A DNA stretch of 64,000 nucleotides. Source: Rhynchopus euleeides (taxonomy: Eukaryota; Euglenozoa; Diplonemea; Diplonemida; Diplonemidae). The stretch covers positions 1,922,001-1,986,000 of the forward strand of contig OY723296.1 of NCBI GenBank assembly GCA_963210315.1, given 5' to 3'. The position numbers and the translations under genes were made by a program. This document shows, one piece after another, positions 33,463-43,735 of this stretch. The notes beneath the pieces were generated by a model that worked only from the letters and a program-made list of their open reading frames with translations, searched no databases and was not told the origin of the DNA. The number at the start of each line of letters is the position of its first letter. The stretch's first letter is position 1.

Positions 33463-34935
33463 GCAAGCCGACCCATGCGGCCTCCATTATGCGGGGGAGG
33501 TACATCGCCCAATGTGTGCGGCTTTTCTTTTTTGCAACTGACACACATGACAGGTCCTGACCAGCCAAGGGTGTTAGGGGAAATACACCACCGCGAAGAC
33601 AGATCCACGACACGAATGAATATGTTTCTGATGTTTTCTTCTTTTGTGCTCCGCCACTGACACCCCCATTTTCTGTACTTCAGGCAAAGTTCTTCACACA
33701 CCGACACAATCCGCGTGTGCTGGAAAAAAAATCGAGCGGAATGGATGTATTTTTTGCAACGGTTCGCGTGCATGCCGACAGCATGTTAAAAAAATATATA
33801 TCTCATCAAAAGAGCACTGTGGCGGAATGCGGTGGGTCGAAGTGGGTGTGTGCGTGTTGGTGTGTTCCAGAAGAGGGCAGTTTCCCTCTCCCCCGGGTTT
33901 CAAGAAAATGTCGACGGTTTGGGCAAAGCCGTTCGGGGGTGGGGGGTCGGGGGGCGTCCCGCGGGATATATCGGTCCACCCATTCCAGCAACACACGCGC
34001 CCTCCCAGCTAGTGTGATCTGACTAACGGCAAGCGCCACGCGCTATTTGTGCTCTTTTGTGGTTTTGGAGCGGCGTCTGCCGCGGCCCCCTTGCTCTGAG
34101 ATGGCCAGTGTGGTGCTCGCGCAACGCTTCAGAAGGCTCCAGAAGACCACCACATCTGATGTCGCAATGACCCCCCCCCCCCCCCAAGCCAAACACCACC
34201 CGTATCTGCTCTCAGTGCTCTGTCAGCCCAACGCCCCCCCTCTGTGGAACAACGCATGCACCACCCACCACCGGCCCCCCGTCTTCCTGATCTGCCAGTC
34301 TGGCTTTGCCGGCCTCAAGGGCAGGCTGCCGAAGCCACGGGAGGGGGGGGGGGAATAGCATAAAAAATCAGTAACATTGCTGGCGCCGCGTGCTGTGTGT
34401 GTTTGTGTGTGTCACTCTCTCTCTGGACGGCCATTATCTTTGAGTGCGGTTGAGAGGGGGGGGGGGTGGGTGGGGGGGTGGGGTGTGATTGTGAGGTGTC
34501 TCTCCCTCCCTCCCTCCCTCCCTCCCCCCTCCCCCCTCCTCCCCCTCCCCCCCCCCCCAAGCAGCACAATTGACTAACCGAACCTTGCTGCTGCAGAGAG
34601 GGGTGGTGTTGAGCCAGGGGGGAGGGGGGGGGGCAGTCGCGTTGGGGAGTTTGCCCTGCCTGCAGTGCAGGGCTGGCCGGATCCTGGTCCGGAGCCCGCC
34701 TGCGTTCCCAACCCCTGCCAATGAAGACGACCCTGTGTGGTGTGCGTGGAGGGGTGGGGGTGGTGTGTCTCCGTGTAGGGATGACCTCGCCTTGACTGCC
34801 CCTGGGGTGGGTTGAGGTGTTTGTGTGCCTTCAGCAGGGCGGTGTGTGCGGCTGCGAAACAGGGTGCGTTGCTTTCCCCCCCCCTGCCCCCCCGACAGGA
34901 ATTGACTGGTTCCTTTTTTTTTTTGAGCATGTTTT
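33463..34935. other. Intergenic, low complexity
   Basis: No gene supported. Contains C and G runs (34171-34184, 34345, 34457, 34545), a (TCCC)n tract at 34503-34530 and short open frames (for example 34101-34358) without family resemblance. Confidence 0.55.
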
Positions 34936-35738
34936 CAGGGCATTAGTTTGACCTTCCCGACGGAGCCTGAAACCTGGTTACCCTGGTTATGACCCACCAA
35001 ATTTTTTCGCTCGGGCGCTTCGCGCCCGAGTGCCTCCTGCGCCGTTGTGACCGCGGCGTGCTATTATCTGTCTCCCCACCCCCAGGTTATGTATAGTCTC
35101 TACTTCCCCCGGGTTTGTGAGAGGTGTCAGACACAGCACACAATTCGCGCTGGTGCCAGGAGGATAACCCATCTACACGCCGACAGGCTTCCTGGCACTC
35201 CGCGAGCGCCCGAAGCTTGAATTGAGGGCATGGCTGCGGCACGACGCCCAGAGCGTGTACAGGCACTTGGCAATTTTCTCGTGGAGTTGCGCCCCGGGTT
35301 TCCCACCACCGTGGTGTTGCACCAGTCAGTGGCGAAGGACACGACGCGGTTCCAGAAGCTTTCCCAGAGATTCTGTCTGCTCCAGCAGAATGCTGCAGAT
35401 GTTGGCCGCATTCCGGCTGTTGCAGTCTTGCGGCACGTTACGGGTTGATCACACACGAATCCGGGTCGCATGCTGGTTCACCTTCGTCGTGGACTGGGTT
35501 TCGTCAGTGAGGGACAGCGTAGAAGGGGGCTGTACAATCTTGGCCTGCATCTGCCGCCGAATGACAGATGCGGGTCGTGTCGTACTATGGCTTGGTGGGG
35601 CGAGCGCAGCAGGTTTCTTGGTAAGGAAAAACCCCGGTTCCGAGCCAGAATTTTGACTTTTTTTTATTTTTTAAAATAACCAGGTTTCTCCAAATCCTGG
35701 TTATCATAACCGGATAACCAGCCCAAACTAATGCCCTG
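34936..35738. mobile_element. hAT-like non-autonomous DNA transposon, 803 bp, with target duplication
   Basis: Terminal inverted repeat CAGGGCATTAGTTTG at 34936 and its complement ending 35738; flanked on both sides by ATGTTTT (34929-34935 and 35739-35745). A secondary inverted pair, AAACCTGGTTA near 34971 and TAACCAGGTTT near 35678, lies just inside. The CAGGG start and a 7-8 bp duplication point to the hAT superfamily. No intact transposase; open frames at 35222-35656 are unrecognised. Confidence 0.82.
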
Positions 35739-36209
35739 ATGTTTTCAACATTTGTCTTTGAACTGCCCTGCAACACATGCCCACTTTGGGCACAACCTGC
35801 AGAACAGAATTGAAGGGAGGCCAGCTCCGTGCGGTTTCTTCTGTTACTTTTCTCGACTTCAATAGAGATTCGAGGCGTTGTCCAGCCCAGCCAAGCGGCC
35901 TTCCATTTCCTAGCGGACTCTCATGCGGCCCTCCGCCATACACACGACACACATGACGCACATGACACACATGACACATGACACACAGACCCTTTTGAAC
36001 AACGCAGGCAACCACACACACACAGCGTTGCTCCAGCTACACATTTTTTCTTGCCGTTTTTCTGCAACAAGTCAGGCGGGCGGCCGAAGCAGGTTGGGAG
36101 CCTAGGCAAGCAGCGGGACGAGGCAGAGCACAAGCAGGCACAGCCGCTGCAGGGCTGTGTGGAGGGCAGGGCTTGCCTGGTGGCCTGAGTCTGTCAAGAG
36201 GCGGGCAAG
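35739..36209. other. Intergenic, RABL2 upstream region
   Basis: Includes a short tandem repeat of ACACATGAC type at 35941-35985. No gene supported; presumably holds the RABL2 promoter and 5'UTR. Confidence 0.55.
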
Positions 36210-37340
36210 ATGGGGGAGGCCGGGGGCGAAAGAGCGTCTAAGCAGCCCAACCTTAAGGTGGTTCTCCTTGGAGACTCGGCTGTTGGGAAGAGCAAGGTAT
36301 GCCCCTGTTGGTGCAGTGAGTCTCACTGAGAGAAACGAAAAGAAGCCGGGGCCGACAAGGCGTCAGTGCAGTCAGCTCTGATGAGCTGTGGCTGCACAAG
36401 AACCCAACAGGCGGCAAGGATCGCTGAGAACACAAGGTTGCTGCAGCGATGTGTTGTTGACCTCCTCTGATCTCTTCTCATCCATAATAGGAGAAATGTG
36501 CCCCCCCGCCCCCCCAAAAAAAAAACGCACTTTCAGAATTCCTTCTTTCAGAATCAAGTGTACCCTGTGCTGTGAATACTTCCTGAGTTTGAGGACGGAC
36601 CCCGTCTATACTTTGAAAGTACACTGCCCTCGAACCTGCTTGCAGGGAAAGGGGCGTCAATGGGACAGATCAAGCTTGCTTGTGATTGTCGACACCAAAA
36701 AAAAAACGCACTTTGTTTATCATGGTGCCACTTATCCCCCCCTCGACAGCTGGTGGAGCGCTTCCTGATGGGGAAGTTCTGCCCGCAGCAGCAGAGCACA
36801 CACGGGCTGCGGCTCTTAGGGAGCTACGACGCAGAGGTGGAGGGCGAGCCGGAGAAGGTTGTCGTCGACTTCTGGGACACGGCGGGGCAGGAGCGGTTCA
36901 ACACCATGCACAGCGGTTACTACCACGAGGCGATGGCGGCCATCCTTGTGTTTGACGTGAGGCGGAAGCCGACATACAAAAACCTCGAGACTTGGTTCTC
37001 AGAGCTTCGCCAGATGCGGCCAGAGATCCCCGTGCTTGTTGCTGCCAACAAAATCGATCTGGATATGGATGTGACGAAAAAGGAGTTCAACTTCGCGAAG
37101 AAGCACAGCCTGAAGCTCCACTACGTCTCGGCTGCAACCGGGATGAACGTGGTCCAGATGTTCGAGCACGCCATCGCGGAAGCTGTGCGCTACAAAAATG
37201 ACGACAACAAGAGCGACTTCACCCAGCAGGTGCTCGACCTCCTTCATGAAGGCATCGCTGACTCAGACGACGAAAAGTTCCCCGCCGACGACGCAGAGGA
37301 GGTTGCTGGTGGGGAGGAGGCTGCACCGCCTGCCTCCTAA
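36210..37340 (+). CDS. RABL2: Rab-like GTPase RABL2, two exons
   Basis: Exon 1 is 36210-36296, exon 2 is 36750-37340; the 453-bp intron starts GTATGC and ends CGACAG, phase 0. The 225-residue product has P-loop GDSAVGKSK right at the exon junction, WDTAGQERF (G3), NKID (G4) and VSAA (G5). Several strings are diagnostic of RABL2 rather than ordinary Rabs: KSKLVERFL, PQQ.STHGL, FDVRRKPTYKNLETW, and NFAKKHSLKLHYVSAATG. The acidic tail lacks prenylation cysteines, as in RABL2. In other eukaryotes RABL2 acts at the ciliary base and helps load intraflagellar-transport trains. Its presence, with OSCP1, implies that the organism builds a flagellum. The large intron has A runs but no other feature. 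Confidence 0.93.
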
Positions 37341-37955
37341 CGCCAGCCGCTGGGTCTGGGGTGCGGTGGTGGGCAAAGAGTGTGAGCACCAGAGGTCGCT
37401 GCGGAGCGACCTCGCTGAACAAGCAAGATTAACATGCGTGTGTGGCAGAGCGGTGTGTGTACCTATGGGCTTGAAGGGGAGGTGCTGGCCTGACCCGACC
37501 CCACCGACTCTTTCCAAGAAGATTCACGTGTGTGTGGCACTGTGCGAATCGGCGCCCCTCCCCTGCCACCCTCGATGGGATACTGCTGCAGGCGCGTTGC
37601 CCTGTTGGGATGGGGCGGCGTTGGGCGTTCATTGGAAGGCAAACAAAAAATACAAATCTGGCTTCTGAGACGTGGCTAACCAGTAACATACACACAAAGA
37701 GATATGACCGGACGGCACAGGACACGCCCCCACCCCCTCGCCCATCCGCTCTTCGCTGCAAGTGCCACACTGGCCACAGGGTTGTGTTTTGCAGGAGACT
37801 CACATCTGCGCCGCTTTGTCAGACCGATGCCTCCCTGCTGGGTCGGGTTCAAACCTTTGCCCCCTCCTTTTGGGGAACAGCCACACGCCCTGCACCCTTC
37901 CAGAGCAGTCTATTGCCAGGCAAGGGATAGCCACCCGAAGCCAAACCGACCAACG
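37341..37955. other. Intergenic between RABL2 and DUF4116-like gene
   Basis: About 615 bp without a supported gene. The downstream frame is open from 37704 but this part has no repeat motif and I treat it as 5'UTR or promoter. Confidence 0.5.
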
Positions 37956-39581
37956 ATGGAGGTGTACGCCGTCGACACGCTGTCCGGGTGCGAGAAGGCG
38001 GTGGAGATCGACGAGCAGGCAACGGTTTCAGCTGTCCGGCAGCTGTGCGGGGATGCGTTTGGATTCGGAGAGGACGTGGAGCTGACTGTGGGTGAGCAAC
38101 GCGTGACCGAGGCTGGCGAATGCATCGCGAGCGTGAGCGGTTTCACCGCCGGGTGCCATGTGGGGGTGGTGAGGGGGGTGGCGACGTACATCGAGCAGCT
38201 GAACTCATGGTCTTGCAACCTCGACGCCATCCCCCTGTGGGCACGCCTGCGGAAGGAGTGTGTGCTGGCCGCCCTGTCCCGCTACCTCGACTCCCGCGCC
38301 TACGCCGTTGAAAGTCGATCACTGCCGGATACCCTCGAGGGCAGGCGCCGGTCCCTGCTGCACTGCAAGGCTGCCTCTGGCTGGTTCTGGCCGTACTGGG
38401 TGCCCCCCTCCCTGCACGCCGACAAGGAGGTGATGCTCCGCCTCGTGCAGATCAATGGAACTTACTTCTTCCTCGCCAGCGCAGAGCTCCGTCGCGACAA
38501 GGACATTGCCATTGCTGCGCTGAAGGAGGACCCGTCGCTGGTGCGCTACATGGACCCTTCGCTGCAGGAGGACCGCGATGTGGCGCTGTTCGGGGTGCCT
38601 TATTGTAAGGACAGCGCAAAGTGGTTGGTGGAGAAGGACTTCGTGCTCGAGGCAGTCGCGTGGAGTAGCCTCGTGTTCGAGCAGGTCAGCGAGGAGCTGC
38701 GGAGTGACAAGGATGTGGCCATGAGGGCCTTCGACAGCGGGTGCGATGTCTTCGCACACATTGGTGAGGCGCTGCGCGGCGACAAGGACATCGCCATGAG
38801 GGCACTCGACAGCGAGGCCGATATCTTCCTCCACACGGCAGACGCGCTGCGGGGCGACAAGGATGTTGTGATGAAGGCACTCCGCAACGGGGATGATGTC
38901 TTCCAACACGCCAGCGAGGCGCTGCGGGGCGACAAGGAGGTGCTGATGGCGGCCCTAGAGGAGCGCCCCACAAGGGATGTGTACAAGCACGCAAGCGAGG
39001 AGTTGAGAGAGGACGATGAGGTGAAGAGGAAGCTCGGGGGCTTTACACGTTCTCGCCGGAAGCCACAGCGGCCGGCGCTGAAGGCCATGCCTGTCCGCCC
39101 CGCCGGCTGGCAGTTGGAGGGAGACAAGTCTGCGGTGCTGCAGGCTGTCCGTGAGGACTACACGCTTTACCCTGACGCTTCCGATCTCTTCCCCGGCGAC
39201 AAGGACATCGCAGTGGCAACGGTGTCCGCCACAGGTGGTGCCTCCCTGTTCCCCTGCATGCCTGAAGAGCTCCGCAACGACCTGGATGTGGCCCTCCCGG
39301 CCATCCGCCAGGACCAGAACAACTTCATGTACGCAGGGCAGAGCGTGCAGGGTGACAAGACTGCTGTGCTGGCTGGTTTCGACGGGCCTGAGGTGAGCCG
39401 TTGGAAGCAGGGCCTCGTTCTGCTTCCCTTTGCGAGCTCAGAGCTGCAGGCAGATCGCGAGGTGGCGGTTGCTGCGGTGCGTGTGAACCCTCTGAACTCA
39501 GCGTACATCAGCCCCTCGATCCAGGAGGAGCTGGCCCCTGTTGTGGAGGAGTACACTGCCAAGTCCAAAATCAGCGCATGA
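37956..39581 (+). CDS. DUF4116-like repeat protein with ubiquitin-like N-terminus (541 aa)
   Basis: Start ATG at 37956 chosen because residues 1-75 (MEVYAVDTLSGCEKAVEID... through a VGV strand) look like a ubiquitin-fold domain, the same arrangement as in the protein at 53884. From about residue 145 the protein consists of units of about 24-25 residues of the form ALRGDKDIAMRALDSEADIF, typical of the DUF4116 family: LR.DK[ED][VI]...A......F..A....... Some 14 units, interrupted by a basic stretch (about residue 365, RSRRKPQRPALK). The family is helical repeats of unknown function, often expanded in protists and some giant viruses. Stop TGA. No membrane segment. A paralogue with shorter, near-identical repeats lies at 53884. 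Confidence 0.85.
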   Translation: MEVYAVDTLSGCEKAVEIDEQATVSAVRQLCGDAFGFGEDVELTVGEQRVTEAGECIASVSGFTAGCHVGVVRGVATYIEQLNSWSCNLDAIPLWARLRKECVLAALSRYLDSRAYAVESRSLPDTLEGRRRSLLHCKAASGWFWPYWVPPSLHADKEVMLRLVQINGTYFFLASAELRRDKDIAIAALKEDPSLVRYMDPSLQEDRDVALFGVPYCKDSAKWLVEKDFVLEAVAWSSLVFEQVSEELRSDKDVAMRAFDSGCDVFAHIGEALRGDKDIAMRALDSEADIFLHTADALRGDKDVVMKALRNGDDVFQHASEALRGDKEVLMAALEERPTRDVYKHASEELREDDEVKRKLGGFTRSRRKPQRPALKAMPVRPAGWQLEGDKSAVLQAVREDYTLYPDASDLFPGDKDIAVATVSATGGASLFPCMPEELRNDLDVALPAIRQDQNNFMYAGQSVQGDKTAVLAGFDGPEVSRWKQGLVLLPFASSELQADREVAVAAVRVNPLNSAYISPSIQEELAPVVEEYTAKSKISA

Positions 39582-39584
39582 GGG

Positions 39585-39910
39585 ATGGTGCGGCATCAGC
39601 AGCACACTGAAGTACACGACGTACGCCACAGAGAGTCCGCCACAGATGTGGGCGGAAAGTGTCACGTGCTTGTTCGTGCCCTTGTACTCCTCACTCACGA
39701 CACCATCATCAGCAGGAGTGTGAATGTGGAAGCGTCAACGCAAAAAGAAGCCTAATCAAAAAGTTCCGAACAAAGCGCAGAGACACTTTCTGCCGTGTGG
39801 TGTGCCAAGTCTGAAGCGGCACTGTCCTGCATTGTGATGCACCTCTACATCTGCAGGGTGCACAAACGAACACACACACATTCCGTGCGCTAGCTCCTTT
39901 CTATCTGTCG
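39585..39910 (+). repeat. Direct repeat R2, copy 1
   Basis: Blocks GTGCGGCATCAGCAGCA (39588) and AAGCGGCACTGTCCTGCATT then GTGATGCACC and GCTAGCTCCTTTCTA (39812-39903) are shared in the same order with 40815-40985. Copy 1 also begins inside the 3' end of the DUF4116-like gene. Confidence 0.7.
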
Positions 39911-40799
39911 ACCCATCAATTCTTGAAGCATAATTAATCCACTTCTGGGGCGCCTCCCCCTTGACCTATCTACCCAGCTAGGGCAGTGTTTCGGGCGAAC
40001 GCTCGGCTGTTCGTATCCTTTTCCATGAACGGCCCAACGTTCACATTGTGCAGTGCACAGGCGTCTCAACTTTCGAGGTGGCCTCGGCTTGGGTGGGTGT
40101 GGGAATTCACATGACCCGCTTTCTGCAGTACATAGCAAACATCCCTACATGATTTCTACATTCTACTCTTTACCCCCTCCCCCAGAAACGCATGTTGTGT
40201 GTCCTTTCTCTTCGCTTTCTTGCTCTGTTGATCACAGACTCCCCTGAGCTCCCCAATCTGCACCCACCTACGGGTGTGCTGCAGTCAACGTATTGAACAA
40301 TCGCATCGAAGGAACGCGGTCGTACAACCTGTGCCACACACTGGCGCGGCTTGGCAAACAGCAACCTTTGATAGTTCCCCCCCCCCCCCCCCACCCCCTT
40401 TCGCATCATGTTTCGTTGATGCTTGATAGCGCGCTGTGCTCACGGAAAATGTTTTCAGAAAATTGTTGCAGTCATGGGTGAGCCGTTTTACATTCTGCAC
40501 AGCACACACAAATGCAGATGCAGTATTCAAAACGTTTTACCGTGGTTCTTGATGACATTTCCGCTGTGCAGTGCGTGTCACTGCTCGTTTGTTTTTTTTA
40601 AGCACATCCGTGTGAGCGGAAAGCGACCTGCCACAGCTGCAACCAAACCGTGCTCTATACACAGCCCCGTCAGACAGGAAATTATTTTGTGCCGAAGTGT
40701 CGACGCAACAAACAAAAGGATAATTCATCAGAGCCGTTGTAGCTGTGAGTCACAGGCGCTTTGCTTTTTTCCCCCTTCGCCCAGGCACACCACCATCAG

Positions 40800-40988
40800 C
40801 GCCTGAGGCATAGTGCGGCATCAGCAGCATGCTGAAGTACACTGACACGAACACGGCGGATTCTTTGCTGCCGTGTGGTGTGGAGCTCTGTGGAAACTGC
40901 CAGGTCTGAAGCGGCACTGTCCTGCATTGTGATGCACCATGCAGGTTGCACAAACGAATCCATTACGTACGCTAGCTCCTTTCTAATT
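40800..40988 (+). repeat. Direct repeat R2, copy 2
   Basis: Contains GTGCGGCATCAGCAGCATGC, TGCCGTGTGGTGTGGAGCTC, AAGCGGCACTGTCCTGCATT and GCTAGCTCCTTTCTAATTAT; copy 1 has an inserted stretch between the first two blocks. Confidence 0.7.
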
Positions 40989-41595
40989 ATCTGCCCACCT
41001 TCAAAGGGCAACGATCGAGGCCTTCAATTTTCCTGGCGCATCGTATGGAAGTGCTGAGGAAATGACCAGAGCTGTGTCCCAGCGTTCTGCCTGCTCTGCC
41101 ACACACCGGCAGTTGCATCTGGACAGATTCTGGTCGGCATCTCCCACCCGTATGATTGAAACCGCTGGAAATATTAGAGTTCTGCTCGCTGGACGGCGGT
41201 GCCGGCACGCTCATCCAACTTTGGTGATCCCGTGACCCCCGAAACCTTGCCAGCCACACTTGCCTTAGCGACTGGGCCGAAACTGGTGCAATTTGTTTTG
41301 GTACATTTCGCCATTCTTTTTGTCACAGCTGGGTCCCCTTCCAGTCAAAATATCGTGGCGGGGTCAGCACTCTCGATCAACGGAGGACACGCTCCACAGC
41401 AAGGCTGCTGGGTGTTGATCGCACGCAAATGACGACCTTAGCGTGGATGGCCACCCTGCCCTTGCTGTGCTCTCCGCCACACCCATTTTTAGGCCACTTC
41501 GAGAGAAGGAAGCACGGTCGCTACACTTTTCACCCATTTCCAACCAGAGCGGCAGACCCTCCGCACACCCGCCCCCCTGGGGCTTGGGCGGCGCG

Positions 41596-42348
41596 ATGGA
41601 TCCAGAGCAGATGATGAAGCTGATGGACCCGATGTCCGCAGCGCGGGCGCGCGAGGCTGGCGAAGGGGTCGCCGTGTCGAAGGTGCGCATCCACGTCGGG
41701 CCGCTGAGCGACTTCCACACGACGGAGACCCTCCAGGCGCTGTTCGATACCTGCGGGGAAATTGCGTTTGTCAGGATCATGCAGACCGGGAAGTCTGCTG
41801 TGATCGAATTCAAGACGGAGGAGGCCTGCTCAAAGGCGCTCGCGCTGAAGCCGCCTGCTGTGCCGGAAAACCTCAAGATTGCGCCCAGCCGTGACACCCC
41901 CGGTGGCCAGAGGGGCTACACGCAGGACCATGTGAACTACGGCGCGCAGCTCGCCGTCACGCGGGACAACTATGAGCGGTATCTGGAGGAGGAGGCGGAA
42001 CGGAAAGCAGGGCGGCGCCGCGCACGCCAGATGGCAAAACGCCGGGCAGAGATTGAGAAGATGCAGGATGAGGGCATGTCCAGCTCGTTTGACTCTGAGT
42101 TCGATTCCGACCTTGAGACTGCCGAGCGGAGGAAGCGCCGGCGTGTGAGACACGATGCGTATGTCGTGTTGTTCAGATGTGCCGCACATGCTTACCCGTT
42201 GCCGCCACACACCCACACCACACCACACCACCCCCCCACACACAGGCGGGGGAAGAAGAAGCGGAGGCGGAAGCGCCGTGCCACCGAGAGCGGCTCGTCT
42301 TCCGATTCGAGCCTCCCGACCCCTCCGCGCGTTGTCTACCAAGAGTAG
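41596..42348 (+). CDS. RRM-domain RNA-binding protein with basic C-terminus, two exons
   Basis: Exon 1 is 41596-42158, exon 2 is 42246-42348; the 87-bp intron starts GTATGT and ends CACACAG and is C/A-rich. Because 87 is divisible by three and the intron lacks stops, retention would still give an open frame. The spliced product has 221 residues. Residues about 33-100 form an RRM: RIHVGPL (RNP2-like), GEIAFVRIM, GKSAVIEF (RNP1-like, missing the usual aromatic pair order), then ALALKP. Beyond it are an acidic/basic alternation (RRRARQMAKRRAEIEKM), a Ser/Asp stretch and KKKRRRKRR, a likely nuclear signal. Layout resembles splicing-associated SR-like factors; exact orthology not recognised. Stop TAG. 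Confidence 0.82.
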   Translation: MDPEQMMKLMDPMSAARAREAGEGVAVSKVRIHVGPLSDFHTTETLQALFDTCGEIAFVRIMQTGKSAVIEFKTEEACSKALALKPPAVPENLKIAPSRDTPGGQRGYTQDHVNYGAQLAVTRDNYERYLEEEAERKAGRRRARQMAKRRAEIEKMQDEGMSSSFDSEFDSDLETAERRKRRRVRHDAYVVLFRCAAHAYPLPPHTHTTPHHPPTHRRGKKKRRRKRRATESGSSSDSSLPTPPRVVYQE

Positions 42349-42431
42349 GGCGTGCCTTGCCACGCCACGCCGCCCTGCGCCTCTTTCTCTTTCTCGCCCT
42401 CGCGAGTGATTGAGTTGATATATGATCCATG

Positions 42432-42540
42432 GGGGGCCCTCGCTACCAACTGTGTCTGAGTGATAAAAAGTGAGAAGTCAGCCATGTTTGGCTGACAACT
42501 GACGACTCGTGACTCACAGTGACTCGTAGCGAGGGCCCCC
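42432..42540. mobile_element. GGGGG-type MITE (109 bp) with ATG target duplication
   Basis: Starts GGGGGCCCTCGCTACCAACT and ends GACTCGTAGCGAGGGCCCCC; ATG on both sides (42429-42431 and 42541-42543). Terminal inverted repeats are about 16 bp. Confidence 0.85.
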
Positions 42541-43331
42541 ATGGGGTTGGCATCGCGTGCCGCTGGCGGTTAACCTCTGGCTGCTCGCCCCCCCCCCCCC
42601 CTCCCCCACCCTGAAGCTCCAAGGCAACGCAATGCACCATCCAAAGGCAAAGTGTCTCACACCGGGTCCCTCCCCTCCCCGGTGGTCTACCGGGCGGGCA
42701 ACTTCAAGGCGACCGGCACATGCGAGGGGTCGCGATTGGGTGAGGCGCGCTCGGTGTTTGCCAAGCACAGGTTTTGCAATATAGCATAGCCCCCTCTCCG
42801 CCTGCAAGCCCCATTCCCAGAGAGCTCCTTCGATGTGGCCCCCGGCAAGGCAGCTGAAGGGCGCGTCCCCTTCCACCGCGCCCACCCCCGGGTCTCGGCA
42901 GCGCGTTCTGCAGGGAAGAGGGGCCGGCAGGGGGCGGTGTGGTTGTGCCACTCGCCTGTGTGTCTTCCCTTGTGTCTGTGCTGCCCCGCCCCGCCCCTTT
43001 CTAGCCGCATCTAGCCTCTGTGTGTGTGGGAGCGGCCGTCGGAGCTGCGTCTCACAGAAAGGCTTCGTCCTAAGTCCATTGTGTGTGGGGGTGGGTGGCA
43101 TGGTGTATCGTCGGGTCCTCGCGGCTGAGAAGTCCTGTGTGTAAGGTGTGCTCGGGCTGTTGGGCCAAATGAGGTCAGGTGACTGCCCCATTCTTTCCGA
43201 TTTTTTGGCGTCACTTACTGTCACTTGCGGTCACTTAGCTTCACTTACAGTCACCGAGCTGCCACTTACAGTCACTTACCGAAAGCGCCCTATCACTTCA
43301 CAACTACAACCGCTCTGATGAATTTCCTTTT

Positions 43332-43453
43332 GGGGGTCTTTGCTGGTCGACAAACTTCGACAAACTTCGTCAGTTTTCAGCCAATTCAACAGGAAATGCA
43401 CCAAAATGCACTGACGACCACCCCGTAGCGAAGACCCCGTAGCGAAGACCCCC
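43332..43453 (-). mobile_element. GGGGG-type MITE (122 bp) with TTT target duplication
   Basis: Starts GGGGGTCTTTGCTGGTCGAC, ends GTAGCGAAGACCCCC with the CCCGTAGCGAAGA block doubled. Mostly the reverse complement of 31257-31354. TTT flanks both ends. Confidence 0.78.
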
Positions 43454-43735
43454 TTTGTTTGTTGCGTTGACGCTTCTGCACAAAACCCTGAACTGATCAC
43501 ACCCTGAGCCTGATGAAGGGTGGGGTTAGTATACAGAGCACGTTTGGTTGCAGCTGTGATGGGTCGCTTTCCGCTCACACGAGTGCTTAATCACAATGTC
43601 ACTATCACCCAAACCACACCCCGCTGTGCTGGTGTTTCACTTGAGGTACACACGCACCACGCAGACACTACACACTACATTACACATTCGACAAGCACGA
43701 AGGAGGCGCGGCAGAGCATCACAAGTCTGTGGGGG

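Larger units (their letters stand above)
39582..41595. other. Intergenic with a direct-repeat pair
   Basis: No gene supported. Sequence at 39575-39915 and 40795-40985 is related (listed below). C run at 40379-40393. The 3' end (from about 41440) would be the 5'UTR of the RRM gene. Confidence 0.55.
42349..43735. other. Intergenic with two MITEs
   Basis: No gene supported. MITEs at 42432-42540 and 43332-43453. A short array of GTCACTTACAG-like decamers lies at 43210-43280. C run at 42588-42602. Confidence 0.6.
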
